DNA of 64,000 bases from Paenibacillus endoradicis (GCF_024721975.1 NZ_JANQBB010000006.1:62001-126000), one strand, 5' to 3'. Positions 54,293 through 63,450 are shown, counted from the stretch's first letter. Notes: generated by a model from the letters alone, not told the origin. A program made the numbers and translations.

Positions 54293-55039
54293 ATGAGTGA
54301 AGTAGCACAAACACTTGAAGGTTGGTATGCATTGCATGATTTCCGTACCATTGATTGGACAGCATGGAGATTGGCCGATGAAGGTGAACGTAGTAAAGCG
54401 GTTACAGAATTGAACGATTTTCTAGCGCAATGGTCATCTGTAAGTGAAGCTCGTACTGGCAGCACTGTTGTATATTCTGTTGTAGGTCAGAAAGCTGATC
54501 TTGTGTTTATGCATTTGCGTGAAACACTTGAAGAATTAAATGCAATTGAAACAGCATTTAATAAAACAAGCTTCGCTTCATTTACATATAGTGTCTATTC
54601 TTATGTGAGTGTCGTTGAGCTAAGTAACTATATGGGACATTCAACAGGTGATCCTATGGAGAACCCTGAACTTGTAGCTCGCTTGAAACCTGCGCTACCT
54701 AATGCGAAGCATATTTGCTTCTATCCGATGAACAAACTTCGCAATGGTGCAGACAATTGGTATATGCTTAGTATGGACGAGCGTAAAACTCTTATGCGTA
54801 GTCATGGTATGATTGGTCGTACTTACGCTGGTAAAGTTAAACAGATTATTACTGGTTCTGTAGGTTTTGATAATTGGGAGTGGGGCGTAACATTATTTGC
54901 TGATGATCCACTACAATTCAAGAAACTTGTATATGAGATGCGTTTTGATGAAGTAAGTGCGCGTTATGGTGAGTTCGGTGACTTCTATATTGGAAATCAG
55001 TTAGACTCAGACAAGTGGCAAACTTTACTCTCCATCTAA
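54293..55039 (+). CDS. hemQ: Coproheme decarboxylase HemQ
   Basis: 248 residues, chlorite-dismutase fold. Last step of the coproporphyrin-dependent haem pathway of Gram-positive bacteria. The catalytic tyrosine lies in [20 protein letters not shown], and the haem-ligand histidine in [39 protein letters not shown] is also conserved. SD AAAGGAG. Single gene; a family A repeat begins seven bases after the stop and a terminator follows it. Confidence 0.95.
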   Translation: MSEVAQTLEGWYALHDFRTIDWTAWRLADEGERSKAVTELNDFLAQWSSVSEARTGSTVVYSVVGQKADLVFMHLRETLEELNAIETAFNKTSFASFTYSVYSYVSVVELSNYMGHSTGDPMENPELVARLKPALPNAKHICFYPMNKLRNGADNWYMLSMDERKTLMRSHGMIGRTYAGKVKQIITGSVGFDNWEWGVTLFADDPLQFKKLVYEMRFDEVSARYGEFGDFYIGNQLDSDKWQTLLSI

Positions 55040-55045
55040 GAGGTA

Positions 55046-55217
55046 GTTCAAAATGCGGACTTTGATAACGATGGGTATGCTTACGTAGAATACTCGGCAT
55101 CGAATATGGAGTGAACTTGGAAAGTACGGTTCGCGTGTACCAATAACGTACACTTGCGCTTCCGCCTTTCTCAAGTAGCGCTCCATCTTCTTGGTTTTGA
55201 AAGCCCGCTTTTTGAAC
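55046..55217. repeat. Family A repeat in the hemQ 3' UTR
   Basis: Arms GTTCAAAATGCGG (55046) and CCGCTTTTTGAAC (55205-55217, one mismatch), central GTGTACCAATAACGTACAC. A second partial end (GGTAGTTCAAAATGC) follows near 55233. Same orientation relative to its gene as the copy after the LysR gene at 31322. Confidence 0.85.
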
Positions 55218-55267
55218 CTTCATTTTTATAGGTAGTTCAAAATGCTATACCCATATAAATATTACAC

Positions 55268-55307
55268 AAGCCAACCTGACAGCTATTTGCTGTAAGGTTG
55301 GCTTTTT
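55268..55307 (+). terminator. hemQ terminator
   Basis: AAGCCAACCTGACAGC and GCTGTAAGGTTGGCTT form a stem followed by TTTT, after the family A repeat. Confidence 0.85.
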
Positions 55308-55383
55308 ATATGGTGCAACATTTTGTATTTCCCTATCGTTTAATTGGTAATTACTACCTATAAAAGATAATTGGGAGGGCATA

Positions 55384-55752
55384 ATGAAGCGATCAATCAT
55401 TATTATTAGCTTAGTGCTACTCATATTACTCGTCGGATGTTCGAAGCAATCAAACCTTAATCATAGTACACAAGAGTACTTAACCGAGAATTCATCAAGA
55501 GAAAGAAGTTTGGCACAGAAAATTGCTTGGGAAAATCTTTCAGAAGAAGAAGTCAAATCAATTCTGCCATGGACACATGCTACTATTGGGAAAGTGGAAA
55601 ACTCAAAGATACCTCATCATATAAGAAGTAACAATCCATCAAATGTATACAAAGTCACTTATGCCACTGTAAAAGATGAACTGTTAGGACCGATTGGTAT
55701 TTACGTAGATATGGATGCATCAGAAATTGTAGGTTATGACCTCAGGCATTAA
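55384..55752 (+). CDS. Small lipoprotein of unknown function
   Basis: 122 residues. Signal peptide MKRSIIIISLVLLILLVGCS with the lipobox cysteine at 19, so it is anchored outside the membrane. The rest is mixed, with one likely fold ending in VYKVTYATVKDELLGPIGIY. No family recognised; the final part resembles PepSY-like or beta-rich small domains only vaguely. SD GGGAGGGCATA. Free-standing gene between two terminators. Confidence 0.75.
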   Translation: MKRSIIIISLVLLILLVGCSKQSNLNHSTQEYLTENSSRERSLAQKIAWENLSEEEVKSILPWTHATIGKVENSKIPHHIRSNNPSNVYKVTYATVKDELLGPIGIYVDMDASEIVGYDLRH

Positions 55753-55764
55753 GCCCATATAAAA

Positions 55765-55800
55765 GAAAAGATGAGTAGTCTAATGACTACTCATCTTTTT
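55765..55800. terminator. Bidirectional terminator after the small lipoprotein
   Basis: AAAAGATGAGTAGT and ACTACTCATCTTTT form a perfect 14-bp stem with a six-base loop. Its right half overlaps the last codons of the convergent gene. Confidence 0.85.
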
Positions 55801-56074
55801 CATCTTCCTCTTCTAAAGCAGCAAGTTCAGCTTGCAGAGCTGCAATTCGCTTCTCTTCAAGATATTGCGCAGTTGCCGCGTCACGAGCACGGCCTTTATC
55901 TTTCAATCGCTCAATGGCAGGCTGAATAAGCAAATCAACTTCTTTTTGCACCGTATAGGATAGATCATGGCGCATTTGCGATTCAAGATACGATCCTACC
56001 TCCATTAATGCGTTATAACGATCTAACTCATCGCGAGTTAATAACCCTCTAACTTGCACACTACAATGTCTCAT
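55787..56074 (-). CDS. Small charged helical protein of unknown function
   Basis: 95 residues from ATG 56074, overlapping the ndh stop as TAATG, so translation is probably coupled. Mostly helical: LTRDELDRYNALMEVGSYLE, then a Lys/Arg/Ala-rich stretch, then a coiled-coil-like Glu/Ala end (ALQAELAALEEEDEKDE). No membrane segment or known domain. Being stop-start fused to a NADH dehydrogenase gene it may act with it, but no function can be read from sequence. Confidence 0.7.
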   Translation of the reverse strand: MRHCSVQVRGLLTRDELDRYNALMEVGSYLESQMRHDLSYTVQKEVDLLIQPAIERLKDKGRARDAATAQYLEEKRIAALQAELAALEEEDEKDE

Positions 56075-57267
56075 TATAGGAACTTTCCTTTTTTCAGCAC
56101 AAGTGGCACGCCACCGATAATAAATAAGTAACGAATATCTATCATTTTTTTCAACCAAGCAGCTTTACGTCCTCTGTACTTTTTACCGAATGCTAGGCCA
56201 ATCGCTTCTCCTTTTCCAAGTGAAGCAACCGTACCTTTATTGCTGAATTCGAAAGTTTTCATGTTCTGATTACGAATCGAAGCTACAAGATTATGTGCAC
56301 AGACAACACCTTGTTGCATAGCAATTTGTGCTGTTGGTGGATAAGGACGACCTTCCTCATTGAACATTAATGAATTGTCTCCAAGTACGTAAATATTTTC
56401 TGTACCAGGGCTACGTAAATATTCATCCACCTTCACGCGACCACGCATCGTATCGAAGCCAGCCTCTTCAATTAGACGATTACCACGAATACCACCAGTC
56501 CATATAACCGTTGCAGACTTGATTTCTTCGCCTTCGCCAACGACTACACCTTCTGATGTGCACTCTTTAATAGCTGTACCAATTCGGAATGTAACACCCT
56601 TTTTACGAAGCACTTCCATGCCATACTCAACTAATTCAGGATCAAATCCAGGTAATGCAGTTGGAGCTGCTTCTATATTGTATATTTTCACAAGTGTAGG
56701 GTCTACATCATAAAATTTACATAGTTCAGGTATACGATCAGATAGTTCACCTACAAATTCGATTCCAGTAAATCCAGCACCACCAACGACAAAAGTCAAG
56801 TAATCAAGGCGATGTGGTTCACGTTTGTAACGAGCAAATTGATATTCAATATGCTCACGAATGAGGCGAACAGAATTGATACTACGAATATTCATCGCAT
56901 TCTCAGCTAGACCAGGAATACCAAATGTTTCTGGTTCTCCACCAAGACCGATAACTAAGTAGTCATATGAAAGTGTGCCATCCTCCAAAATAACTTTTTT
57001 ATCTTGAGGTCGAATTTGCACAACTGTAGATTTTACGAAATCAATTTTGAATTCATCTATTAATCGAGAAATATTCACTCGCGCATTTTCAGGTTTATCC
57101 GTTCCTGCTGCAGGCATGTGCAGATGCGTCGTGAAATAGTGATAGTCATGTTTATTGACAAGTGTAACATCAGCTTCATTATAATTAAGCTCTTTTTGTA
57201 GACGTAACGCAGTAAGGATACCACCATATCCTGCACCGAGGATTACAATTTTCGGTATGTTACTCAT
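56074..57267 (-). CDS. ndh: Type II NADH dehydrogenase
   Basis: 397 residues, similar to Bacillus YumB/YjlD. Single-subunit FAD enzyme passing electrons from NADH to menaquinone at the membrane. FAD-binding GxGxxG in PKIVILGAGYGGILTALRLQ; NADH-binding second Rossmann motif VVGGAGFTGIEFVGELSDR; FAD-contact ENIYVLGDNSLMFNEEGRPY; basic C-terminus KKYRGRKAAWLKKMIDIRYL for membrane binding. It overlaps a small charged gene by stop-start. Lies divergent from the ferredoxin reductase gene across 440 bp. Confidence 0.92.
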   Translation of the reverse strand: MSNIPKIVILGAGYGGILTALRLQKELNYNEADVTLVNKHDYHYFTTHLHMPAAGTDKPENARVNISRLIDEFKIDFVKSTVVQIRPQDKKVILEDGTLSYDYLVIGLGGEPETFGIPGLAENAMNIRSINSVRLIREHIEYQFARYKREPHRLDYLTFVVGGAGFTGIEFVGELSDRIPELCKFYDVDPTLVKIYNIEAAPTALPGFDPELVEYGMEVLRKKGVTFRIGTAIKECTSEGVVVGEGEEIKSATVIWTGGIRGNRLIEEAGFDTMRGRVKVDEYLRSPGTENIYVLGDNSLMFNEEGRPYPPTAQIAMQQGVVCAHNLVASIRNQNMKTFEFSNKGTVASLGKGEAIGLAFGKKYRGRKAAWLKKMIDIRYLFIIGGVPLVLKKGKFL

Positions 57268-57710
57268 CGTAGAATCCCATCCATTCCATTATCTGTATTT
57301 AGTATGCTCCATTATATGTGCATGTTCGACATATTCTCTTTATATGGTGTCGACATCAATTAACTAATAGTTCTATCTTATGATTAACATAAGCTTAGTC
57401 TTCCACATATGTAAAAAATAACACAGTCTTGTGTTGTGTTATGAAAAAATCATATATAGGTAAAAGCTAACTCTTTGCGCATTTATTTTTTATTTACAAC
57501 GCATGATATAAGAGCTATTATGCTTCTAATTGTTATATACATCAGACATATTACAGAGTTTCATAACAATTTTCAAGAGAACATTATACGAAAAAGTTCG
57601 GCATAGTGCACAATTTCATAAAGTTGATTTTTGCATAACCTCATTCCTTTATTCGCGAAATTTGCTTATAATAAGAAAGAATATGAAAAATAGATATTTG
57701 GAGGTAAATC
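57268..57710. other. Divergent intergenic region between ndh and the ferredoxin reductase gene
   Basis: AT-rich, no gene, repeat copy or known RNA recognised. A TATAAT near 57668 may be the -10 of the reductase gene, without a convincing -35. A weak AACACAGTC/GTGTTGTGTT inverted stretch near 57420-57440 is the only other structure. Confidence 0.35.
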
Positions 57711-58712
57711 ATGACTAATACAACAAGTCAAACAGATGCAGTAGATATATTGATAATCGGCGGTGGTCCTGCTGGTATGTTTGCCGCTTTTTACGGTGGT
57801 ATGCGTCACGCATCTGTGAAAATAATTGAAAGTATGCCTCAGTTAGGTGGTCAATTGGCTGCACTATATCCTGAGAAATACATCTATGATATTGCAGGGT
57901 TTCCTAAAGTAACTGCTCAAGAAATCGTTGATCGTCTTAAAGAACAACTTTCACTATTTGAGCAAGAAATTTGTTTAGAAGAAAAAGTTACGAATGTGAA
58001 GAAGCTTGATGAGCGTCTTTTCGAGGTAACTACTGATTGTGGAACACATTTAGCTAAATCAGTAATTATTACAGCTGGTGTAGGTGCATTCTCTCCTCGC
58101 CGCCTTGAGCTTGATAATGCGATGAAGTTCGAAAAAACGAACTTGCATTATTTCGTTGGAGATCTTCAACGCTTCAAAGATCAAAACGTACTTATCAGCG
58201 GTGGCGGTGATTCCGCAGTTGACTGGTCTCTAATGCTTGAGCCAATCGCAAAAAGTGTAACGCTTGTTCACCGTCGTGATAAATTCAGAGCACATGAACA
58301 TAGTGTAGAACAATTAATGAACTCATCTGTTAAAATAATTACTCCTACTGAAATTACTGCTCTTACAGGTGACGACAGCATTACAAGCGTAACGCTAACA
58401 GATGTGAAAACTAACGAAACGACTGAAATTCCAGTTGATGCAGTCATTGTTAACTTTGGTTTCATTTCTGCACTAGGACCGATTGCTGAGTGGGGTATCG
58501 AAATCGAAAAAGGATCAATTATTGTCGATACTCGTATGGAAACTAATATTCCAGGTATTTTCGCAGCAGGAGATATTACAACTTATCCAGGTAAGTTAAA
58601 ACTTATTGCTGTTGGCTTTGGTGAAGCTCCAACTGCGATTAACAATGCAAAAGTATATGTTGATCCTACTGCTAAGCTTTCTCCAGGTCATAGTAGTAAT
58701 ATGAAATTATAA
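57711..58712 (+). CDS. Ferredoxin/flavodoxin-NADP+ reductase (YumC type)
   Basis: 333 residues, thioredoxin-reductase-like FNR of Bacillota (B. subtilis YumC). FAD-binding [19 protein letters not shown], the [19 protein letters not shown] segment, NADPH-binding [19 protein letters not shown], and FAD-contact [19 protein letters not shown]. The redox CxxC of thioredoxin reductases is absent, as expected for FNR. Transfers electrons between NADPH and ferredoxin or flavodoxin. SD GGAGGTAAATC. Confidence 0.93.
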   Translation: MTNTTSQTDAVDILIIGGGPAGMFAAFYGGMRHASVKIIESMPQLGGQLAALYPEKYIYDIAGFPKVTAQEIVDRLKEQLSLFEQEICLEEKVTNVKKLDERLFEVTTDCGTHLAKSVIITAGVGAFSPRRLELDNAMKFEKTNLHYFVGDLQRFKDQNVLISGGGDSAVDWSLMLEPIAKSVTLVHRRDKFRAHEHSVEQLMNSSVKIITPTEITALTGDDSITSVTLTDVKTNETTEIPVDAVIVNFGFISALGPIAEWGIEIEKGSIIVDTRMETNIPGIFAAGDITTYPGKLKLIAVGFGEAPTAINNAKVYVDPTAKLSPGHSSNMKL

Positions 58713-58717
58713 ACAAA

Positions 58718-58753
58718 AGATCGCAGTTTCCACTTTCGTAGAAACTGCGATCT
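58718..58753. terminator. Terminator after the ferredoxin reductase gene
   Basis: AGATCGCAGTTTC and GAAACTGCGATCT form a perfect 13-bp stem with a ten-base loop, flanked by an A run. Probably bidirectional with sda on the other side. Confidence 0.7.
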
Positions 58754-58847
58754 CATAAATAGGTAATCTATAGTTATCTATTTGGCTTACATACCAACAA
58801 GATGTAGTAAAAAGTATAATTAGAACGAAGAAAAGGTATATTTATTG

Positions 58848-58991
58848 CTACGCTGTATATTGTTTTTCTGGAAGTATAATTCCTCGTAGTTCCAGTTCAA
58901 GTACAAGCATTTGAATAAACTCACGGTCACATTGATAGTGTAACGCTTGAAGATACGTATCAATCAATAATTCATTTGAAAGCAATTTCAC
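58848..58991 (-). CDS. sda: Sda-like inhibitor of sporulation kinase
   Basis: 47 codons from GTG 58991 behind GGGAGGTGGT. KLLSNELLIDTYLQALHYQC and DREFIQMLVLELELRGI reproduce the helical-hairpin pattern of Sda (family pattern K-L-S-D-E-L-L-I-E-x-Y then FIxLLxxEIxxR). Sda blocks sporulation histidine kinases when replication is disturbed. Three DnaA-box sequences lie within 170 bp upstream, which fits the known DnaA control of sda in B. subtilis and supports the call. Confidence 0.75.
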   Translation of the reverse strand: MKLLSNELLIDTYLQALHYQCDREFIQMLVLELELRGIILPEKQYTA

Positions 58992-59076
58992 TAAAACCAC
59001 CTCCCATAATTTGGATCAAATTCATCCTACCATTTCATTCCATATCCGACAATAGTCGCTATTATTAACAATATAT

Positions 59077-59085
59077 TGTGGATAG
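59077..59085 (-). promoter_or_regulatory. DnaA box 1 upstream of sda
   Basis: TGTGGATAG, one mismatch from the complement of TTATCCACA, 86-94 bp before the sda start codon. Confidence 0.5.
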
Positions 59086-59140
59086 GTTGTTGATTATTTG
59101 TGCATATCAGTCAAATTACCCCTATTCTCGCATGGGATAA

Positions 59141-59160
59141 TGTGGATACAGTTATCCACA
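59141..59160. promoter_or_regulatory. DnaA box pair (2 and 3) upstream of sda
   Basis: TGTGGATAC (59141-59149, one mismatch) and perfect TTATCCACA (59152-59160) face each other with two bases between. The paired arrangement makes cooperative DnaA binding likely. Confidence 0.65.
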
Positions 59161-59241
59161 ACCTACTAAACTAGTAATTCCATAAAAAACTTTAATAGAT
59201 ATTAATTTTTCATTAGTTTTTTATATCAGTCTATTAATCTA

Positions 59242-59913
59242 CTAATTAGGACTCGTATTCACTTCGAAGATCCATATTTTACCGTTTTTATCAATGCCAT
59301 AATCATAGCCAAGATGCGTTATACCGGGAAATCGTTGTTCTAGTACATACGTACACAACCGAGTAAGTTGCTTCATCTCCTCTATTGTATGGGATACTGC
59401 TCCCGCTCCTAATGTTCGTCTTATAGCCGTATTGCAATGAAGTACACGTCCCCCTTTACTAATATTAGTAATAGAAAGTCCAGGACGTGCTACCCTACCC
59501 AGTATTATTCGATACCTCCACATTCCCTTATCTAACACATATTTTACCCGATAATCTACTGGTGATCCGTCAATTCGTAGTAAGTCAATCCCTTGCTGAA
59601 TAATATAAGCGCGTTTCATTTTACTACTCGCTAAACCTCTCAATAATGCTTCGTAACTAGTAACTTTATACTTTTTACTGTTTACTTTATAAGAATATCC
59701 ACCATCTATTTTACTTACTTGAATAACACCATTACCTAAACTACCTTTGATCGGTTTCACAAAAACCATATTATATCTATTTAACATTTCTATTAAATTT
59801 GAATCATTATAAGTTTTAGTATGTGGAATATGAGGTGCAATTTGTGGGTGAGCCTCTAATGCATTTTGCTTTAATACTTTGCTCGATACTTTGCGACCTG
59901 GATGCCATGTCAT
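59242..59913 (-). CDS. YheC/YheD-family ATP-grasp protein (spore coat-associated type)
   Basis: 223 residues. ATP-grasp features are visible: MVFVKPIKGSLGNGVIQVSK (ATP-binding strand-loop), a RIDGSPVDYRVKYVLDKGMW region, and the C-terminal metal-binding FEVNTSPN at the very end. YheC/YheD proteins are associated with the spore coat in Bacillus; the reaction is not known. Shorter than the two-domain relatives (about 350-450 residues), so only the ATP-grasp part is present. SD GGAGATGG. Confidence 0.82.
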   Translation of the reverse strand: MTWHPGRKVSSKVLKQNALEAHPQIAPHIPHTKTYNDSNLIEMLNRYNMVFVKPIKGSLGNGVIQVSKIDGGYSYKVNSKKYKVTSYEALLRGLASSKMKRAYIIQQGIDLLRIDGSPVDYRVKYVLDKGMWRYRIILGRVARPGLSITNISKGGRVLHCNTAIRRTLGAGAVSHTIEEMKQLTRLCTYVLEQRFPGITHLGYDYGIDKNGKIWIFEVNTSPN

Positions 59914-60037
59914 GGTACATCCATCTCCTTTCGAGTCTATTAGACTATTGTTTATCTATTACTAAGCTATTGTATGTCAATCTTTCTATTATTCTTGTGC
60001 AGATGTACCGCTTTATAGATAGAATTATAGAATTTCA

Positions 60038-60104
60038 CAAAAAAAACGTATGTATAGGTTGTACATTCCGCTCTAAAGGAATGATATACCTTATATACAT
60101 ACGT
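60038..60104 (-). terminator. Terminator of topB
   Basis: ACGTATGTATA (60046) and TATACATACGT (60094-60104) with an inner AGGT..CATTCC/GGAATG..ACCT stem make a long hairpin, followed on the minus strand by eight T. It starts only nine bases after the stop. Confidence 0.8.
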
Positions 60105-60112
60105 CTCTTCAT

Positions 60113-62230
60113 TTATTGTTGCTGTTCAAGTGCTGCCTTTAGCTTATCAGCTAGACTATTTCCTATCGATGGCTGCTCTTGATTATATTGCTTCATTAAG
60201 CGCTGTGTTTCCTGTTTATTCATTTTCCCACTAGCTTTATCATCTAGCTTTTCAATGACATTACAAGGACGACATTGTGCATATTTCCCAGCCTTACCGT
60301 CATGTAGCTCCATTTTTTTACGGCATTGCGGACAACGCTTATTAATTTTCATCGGTTCAGCATGACGCTTGTAAGAACATTCACGATTAGAACAAACATA
60401 ACGCTTTCCTTGCTTACCCTTCACTTCAAGTAATGGTTCACTGCAATCAGGACATTTGGAACCTGTCATATTATGAGGCTTGTACTGCTTGCTCTCGGTC
60501 TTCACCTTATTGACCCATTGCTCGGCTTGCACTCTAATCTGCTTCATAAATTGTTTCGCATCACCTTTACCACGCGAAATAGCTTCTAACTGTTGTTCCC
60601 ACTGAGAAGTTAACTGTGGACTTTTCAGTTCATCAACGACAAGCTCAATCAATTGTTTACCCTTCTGAGTAGGGAATAAACTATGTCCTCTACGTTCAAT
60701 GGTCTCTGTTGAAAGTAGCTTTTCAATAATATCTGCTCTTGTAGCTGGAGTACCTAGACCATGTTTTTCCATAATGGAAAGTAGCGATGCCTCCGTATAG
60801 CGTGCCGGCGGAGTAGTCATACAATCTTTCAGACTAGATGATTTCAGTTGCACTTGTTGCCCCTTTTGTAGTGCAGGCAATAAGGAAATCTCTTCTTCCT
60901 GCTCATCCCCATCTTTCGTTACCGTGTATACTGCACGCCAACCTTTATCCTTCTCAACTCGGCCTTTGGCATAGAAAGTATGTTTTCCAATGGTAAGCTC
61001 AACACTCGTCTCATCATAACGATAAGGTGCACAGAATAGTGCAATAAATCTACGGACAATGAGATCATAAAGCTTACGTTCATCTGTACTTAGATTTTGC
61101 AATTGAACAAATTGATCGGTTGGGATGATGGCATGATGATCGCTAACTTTACTATCATCTACAATTCGTTTTGTTATTTGTAATGGCTTACGTAATAAAG
61201 CTGAAGCTACTTCTCGATATGGACCAATTGCAACTCTCTCCAAACGATCTTTCAAAGTTGATGCCATGTCGCTAGTCAAATGTCTGGAATCGGTACGTGG
61301 ATACGTTACCAGCTTATGCTGCTCGTATAACTTTTGTAAGACGTTAGAAGTTTGCTTGGCTGAGAAGCCTAGTTTTTTGTTCGCATCTCGTTGTAGTTCT
61401 GTAAGATCATAGGCAAGTGGGTGTAGTTCTTGCTTTTCCGTAACTTTCACATGACTTACTTGAGCAGTTTTCGCGTCCTTCACTGCACGCAATTGTTGAT
61501 CCGCTTCATCTTTATCCCATAACTTCCCATCATGCCCATGGTTGGCTCTCCAAGTCGCAGTAAAGCCTGTCGCCCCCGTTTGTAATAACCAATACGGTTT
61601 CGCTTGGAAACCTGTTATTTCTTGCTCTCGCTCCATCAGAATTGACAGTGTAGGCGTCTGAACTCGTCCTGCTGCTAGTTGCGCATTGTATTTGCATGTC
61701 AGTGCACGAGTCATATTCAGTCCGATAATCCAATCTGCCTCTGCTCGGCAAACAGCGGATTTATATAGATCATTATATTGTGAACCCGGCTTCAAATTGC
61801 GGAAACCTTCTTTAATTGCTTGATCCGTTTGTGAAGAAATCCATAGACGTGAGAAAGGCTTTTTCCAATGAATAAGTTCCATAATCCAGCGGGCAACTAA
61901 TTCCCCTTCACGTCCAGCGTCAGTAGCGACAACTAATTGTGATAGATCATTACGTTTACTTAACGCTTGAATTGCTTTGAATTGATGCGAGGTTTCTTTC
62001 ATTACACGAATATTCATCTTAGCAGGTAAGAGAGGTAGATCCTCTAATGCCCATGTTTTATATTTTTTATCATATGCTTCTGGTTCAGCTAACTCAACCA
62101 GATGACCCAATGCCCAAGTTACGACATAATTAGGTCCTTCCATATAGTTCTTATGTTTCGTTGTGCATCCAAGAACACGAGCAATTTCCTTTGCTACACT
62201 TGGTTTTTCTGCTAATACTAGTGATTTCAT
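60113..62230 (-). CDS. topB: DNA topoisomerase III
   Basis: 705 residues from ATG 62230 (SD AATAGGGA, modest); codons further upstream are not homologous-looking and overlap a repeat. Type IA topoisomerase that decatenates DNA. TOPRIM MKSLVLAEKPSVAKEIARVL and VVATDAGREGELVARWIMEL, catalytic tyrosine in LVTYPRTDSRHLTSDMAS, then the C-terminal zinc-ribbon region with CPDCSEPLL...CSNREC and CPQCRKKM...CRPC. The Bacillota TopB form with extra zinc fingers. Confidence 0.95.
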   Translation of the reverse strand: MKSLVLAEKPSVAKEIARVLGCTTKHKNYMEGPNYVVTWALGHLVELAEPEAYDKKYKTWALEDLPLLPAKMNIRVMKETSHQFKAIQALSKRNDLSQLVVATDAGREGELVARWIMELIHWKKPFSRLWISSQTDQAIKEGFRNLKPGSQYNDLYKSAVCRAEADWIIGLNMTRALTCKYNAQLAAGRVQTPTLSILMEREQEITGFQAKPYWLLQTGATGFTATWRANHGHDGKLWDKDEADQQLRAVKDAKTAQVSHVKVTEKQELHPLAYDLTELQRDANKKLGFSAKQTSNVLQKLYEQHKLVTYPRTDSRHLTSDMASTLKDRLERVAIGPYREVASALLRKPLQITKRIVDDSKVSDHHAIIPTDQFVQLQNLSTDERKLYDLIVRRFIALFCAPYRYDETSVELTIGKHTFYAKGRVEKDKGWRAVYTVTKDGDEQEEEISLLPALQKGQQVQLKSSSLKDCMTTPPARYTEASLLSIMEKHGLGTPATRADIIEKLLSTETIERRGHSLFPTQKGKQLIELVVDELKSPQLTSQWEQQLEAISRGKGDAKQFMKQIRVQAEQWVNKVKTESKQYKPHNMTGSKCPDCSEPLLEVKGKQGKRYVCSNRECSYKRHAEPMKINKRCPQCRKKMELHDGKAGKYAQCRPCNVIEKLDDKASGKMNKQETQRLMKQYNQEQPSIGNSLADKLKAALEQQQ

Positions 62231-62300
62231 TTCCCTATTGCTCCAATCTATTAACATATGGTCACAACATAACATACATCGGAAATTCAATCAATCTATA

Positions 62301-62466
62301 GAGTGAGTAGCACAGCGTACGTTATTGATACGCGGGCACCTACAATGTTTCTGCAAGAAACATACTTCGAAAGCTTTAGCTTGGCTTTCGATGGAGCGAA
62401 TCTTCGCCACTGACTAAGCTACAACGCATTACCGCGTAATCACAAGCCAGAATTTTGAACATCATC
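62301..62466. repeat. Family A repeat between topB and a phosphatase gene
   Basis: CGTACGTTATTGATACG (centre, about 62337) and an end arm AATTTTGAACATCATC (62451-62466). It includes the TGTTTCTGCAAGAAACA insertion also seen after the CPBP gene. Here it is in a divergent promoter region, not after a stop codon, the only clear exception. Confidence 0.6.
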
Positions 62467-62583
62467 TAGACAAGCACCTAATTTTTGTGGGGCAGATTAA
62501 CTACCTTCTAGGTATATATCGGAGTCAAACTAGGTAGTAGACGTATATATTACTAATAGGATTTTAACTAACTAAAGAAAGTA

Positions 62584-63300
62584 GTGAATGCAGTGCAACA
62601 TGGATCAGCAAGGCGATCATCACGACGGTTGCTGGCCATATCAGACATTCATGGACAAAGACAAGGATTTCTATCCTTACTAGAAGCTGCACATTACGAT
62701 CCGAATAAGGATCAGCTTGTAATATTAGGTGATTATATTGAAGCGGGCGAGCCAATTACATGGCGATTGATCGATCTTGTTCACCAACTAGTAGACAAAG
62801 GTGCAATTGCTTTACCAGGTAATCATGAACTGAAACTAGCTACATTAAGACGTGGTAGTACGGCACATCGCTTGCGCTATTTGCGCTTCATAAGGCAACT
62901 GCCTAGTTATCATATGGAGAATGGCTATTTGTTCGTTCATGCTGGGGTTCGACCTGGTTTACAGCTCCAATTGCATCCGTTACGTGAGTTAACCGAGATT
63001 AGAGAGTCGTTTACTCGACATCCACTTTCGACACTCCGCACCAAGCTTGATTCTGATGCTGGTGGTACTGCTGGACAACGAATCGTATTTGGTCATACAC
63101 CCACATTCAAATTAGGGGTTAACCCTGGCTCATTGTTCGTTGATGAATGTAGAATCGGCATTGATACCGGAGCGAAGCATGGCTATAAACTTTCATTAGT
63201 TGATCTGACTAATGGACTTTGTTATAGCTGTTCGACGAATGAGGATTATCGTGCGAGTGATGTTCACGTTTATCATGTACCGAGTGTCCGTAATCGCTAA
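62584..63300 (+). CDS. Calcineurin-like metallophosphatase (PrpE/serine-threonine phosphatase type)
   Basis: 238 residues. The metal-binding series ISDIHGQRQGF (GDxHG-like), LVILGDYIEAGEPITW (GDxxDxG variant with E replacing D), ALPGNHELKLATLRRG (GNHE) and later FVHAG and VFGHTPTFK are complete. Resembles bacterial PP1-like phosphatases and diadenosine tetraphosphatases. Start GTG 62584 with only a weak site (AAAGAAAGTA), so the start is uncertain. Own terminator downstream. Confidence 0.85.
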   Translation: MNAVQHGSARRSSRRLLAISDIHGQRQGFLSLLEAAHYDPNKDQLVILGDYIEAGEPITWRLIDLVHQLVDKGAIALPGNHELKLATLRRGSTAHRLRYLRFIRQLPSYHMENGYLFVHAGVRPGLQLQLHPLRELTEIRESFTRHPLSTLRTKLDSDAGGTAGQRIVFGHTPTFKLGVNPGSLFVDECRIGIDTGAKHGYKLSLVDLTNGLCYSCSTNEDYRASDVHVYHVPSVRNR

Positions 63301-63381
63301 TCATACCAATACAGGAATCTGCTTTGTCATATCTGATTGGTCTCTTTCATTACAGTTCCTCCTCAAATAGGAATACTAATA

Positions 63382-63437
63382 GGGTATCACCCTGTTAAGC
63401 GCATCGTTGTGCTTAACAGGGTGATACCCTCATTTTT
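63382..63437 (+). terminator. Terminator of the phosphatase gene
   Basis: A perfect 19-bp inverted repeat, GGGTATCACCCTGTTAAGC with its complement, is followed by TCATTTTTT. It lies directly before the convergent sugar permease. Confidence 0.9.
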
Positions 63438-63450
63438 TGTCACGCATTCT

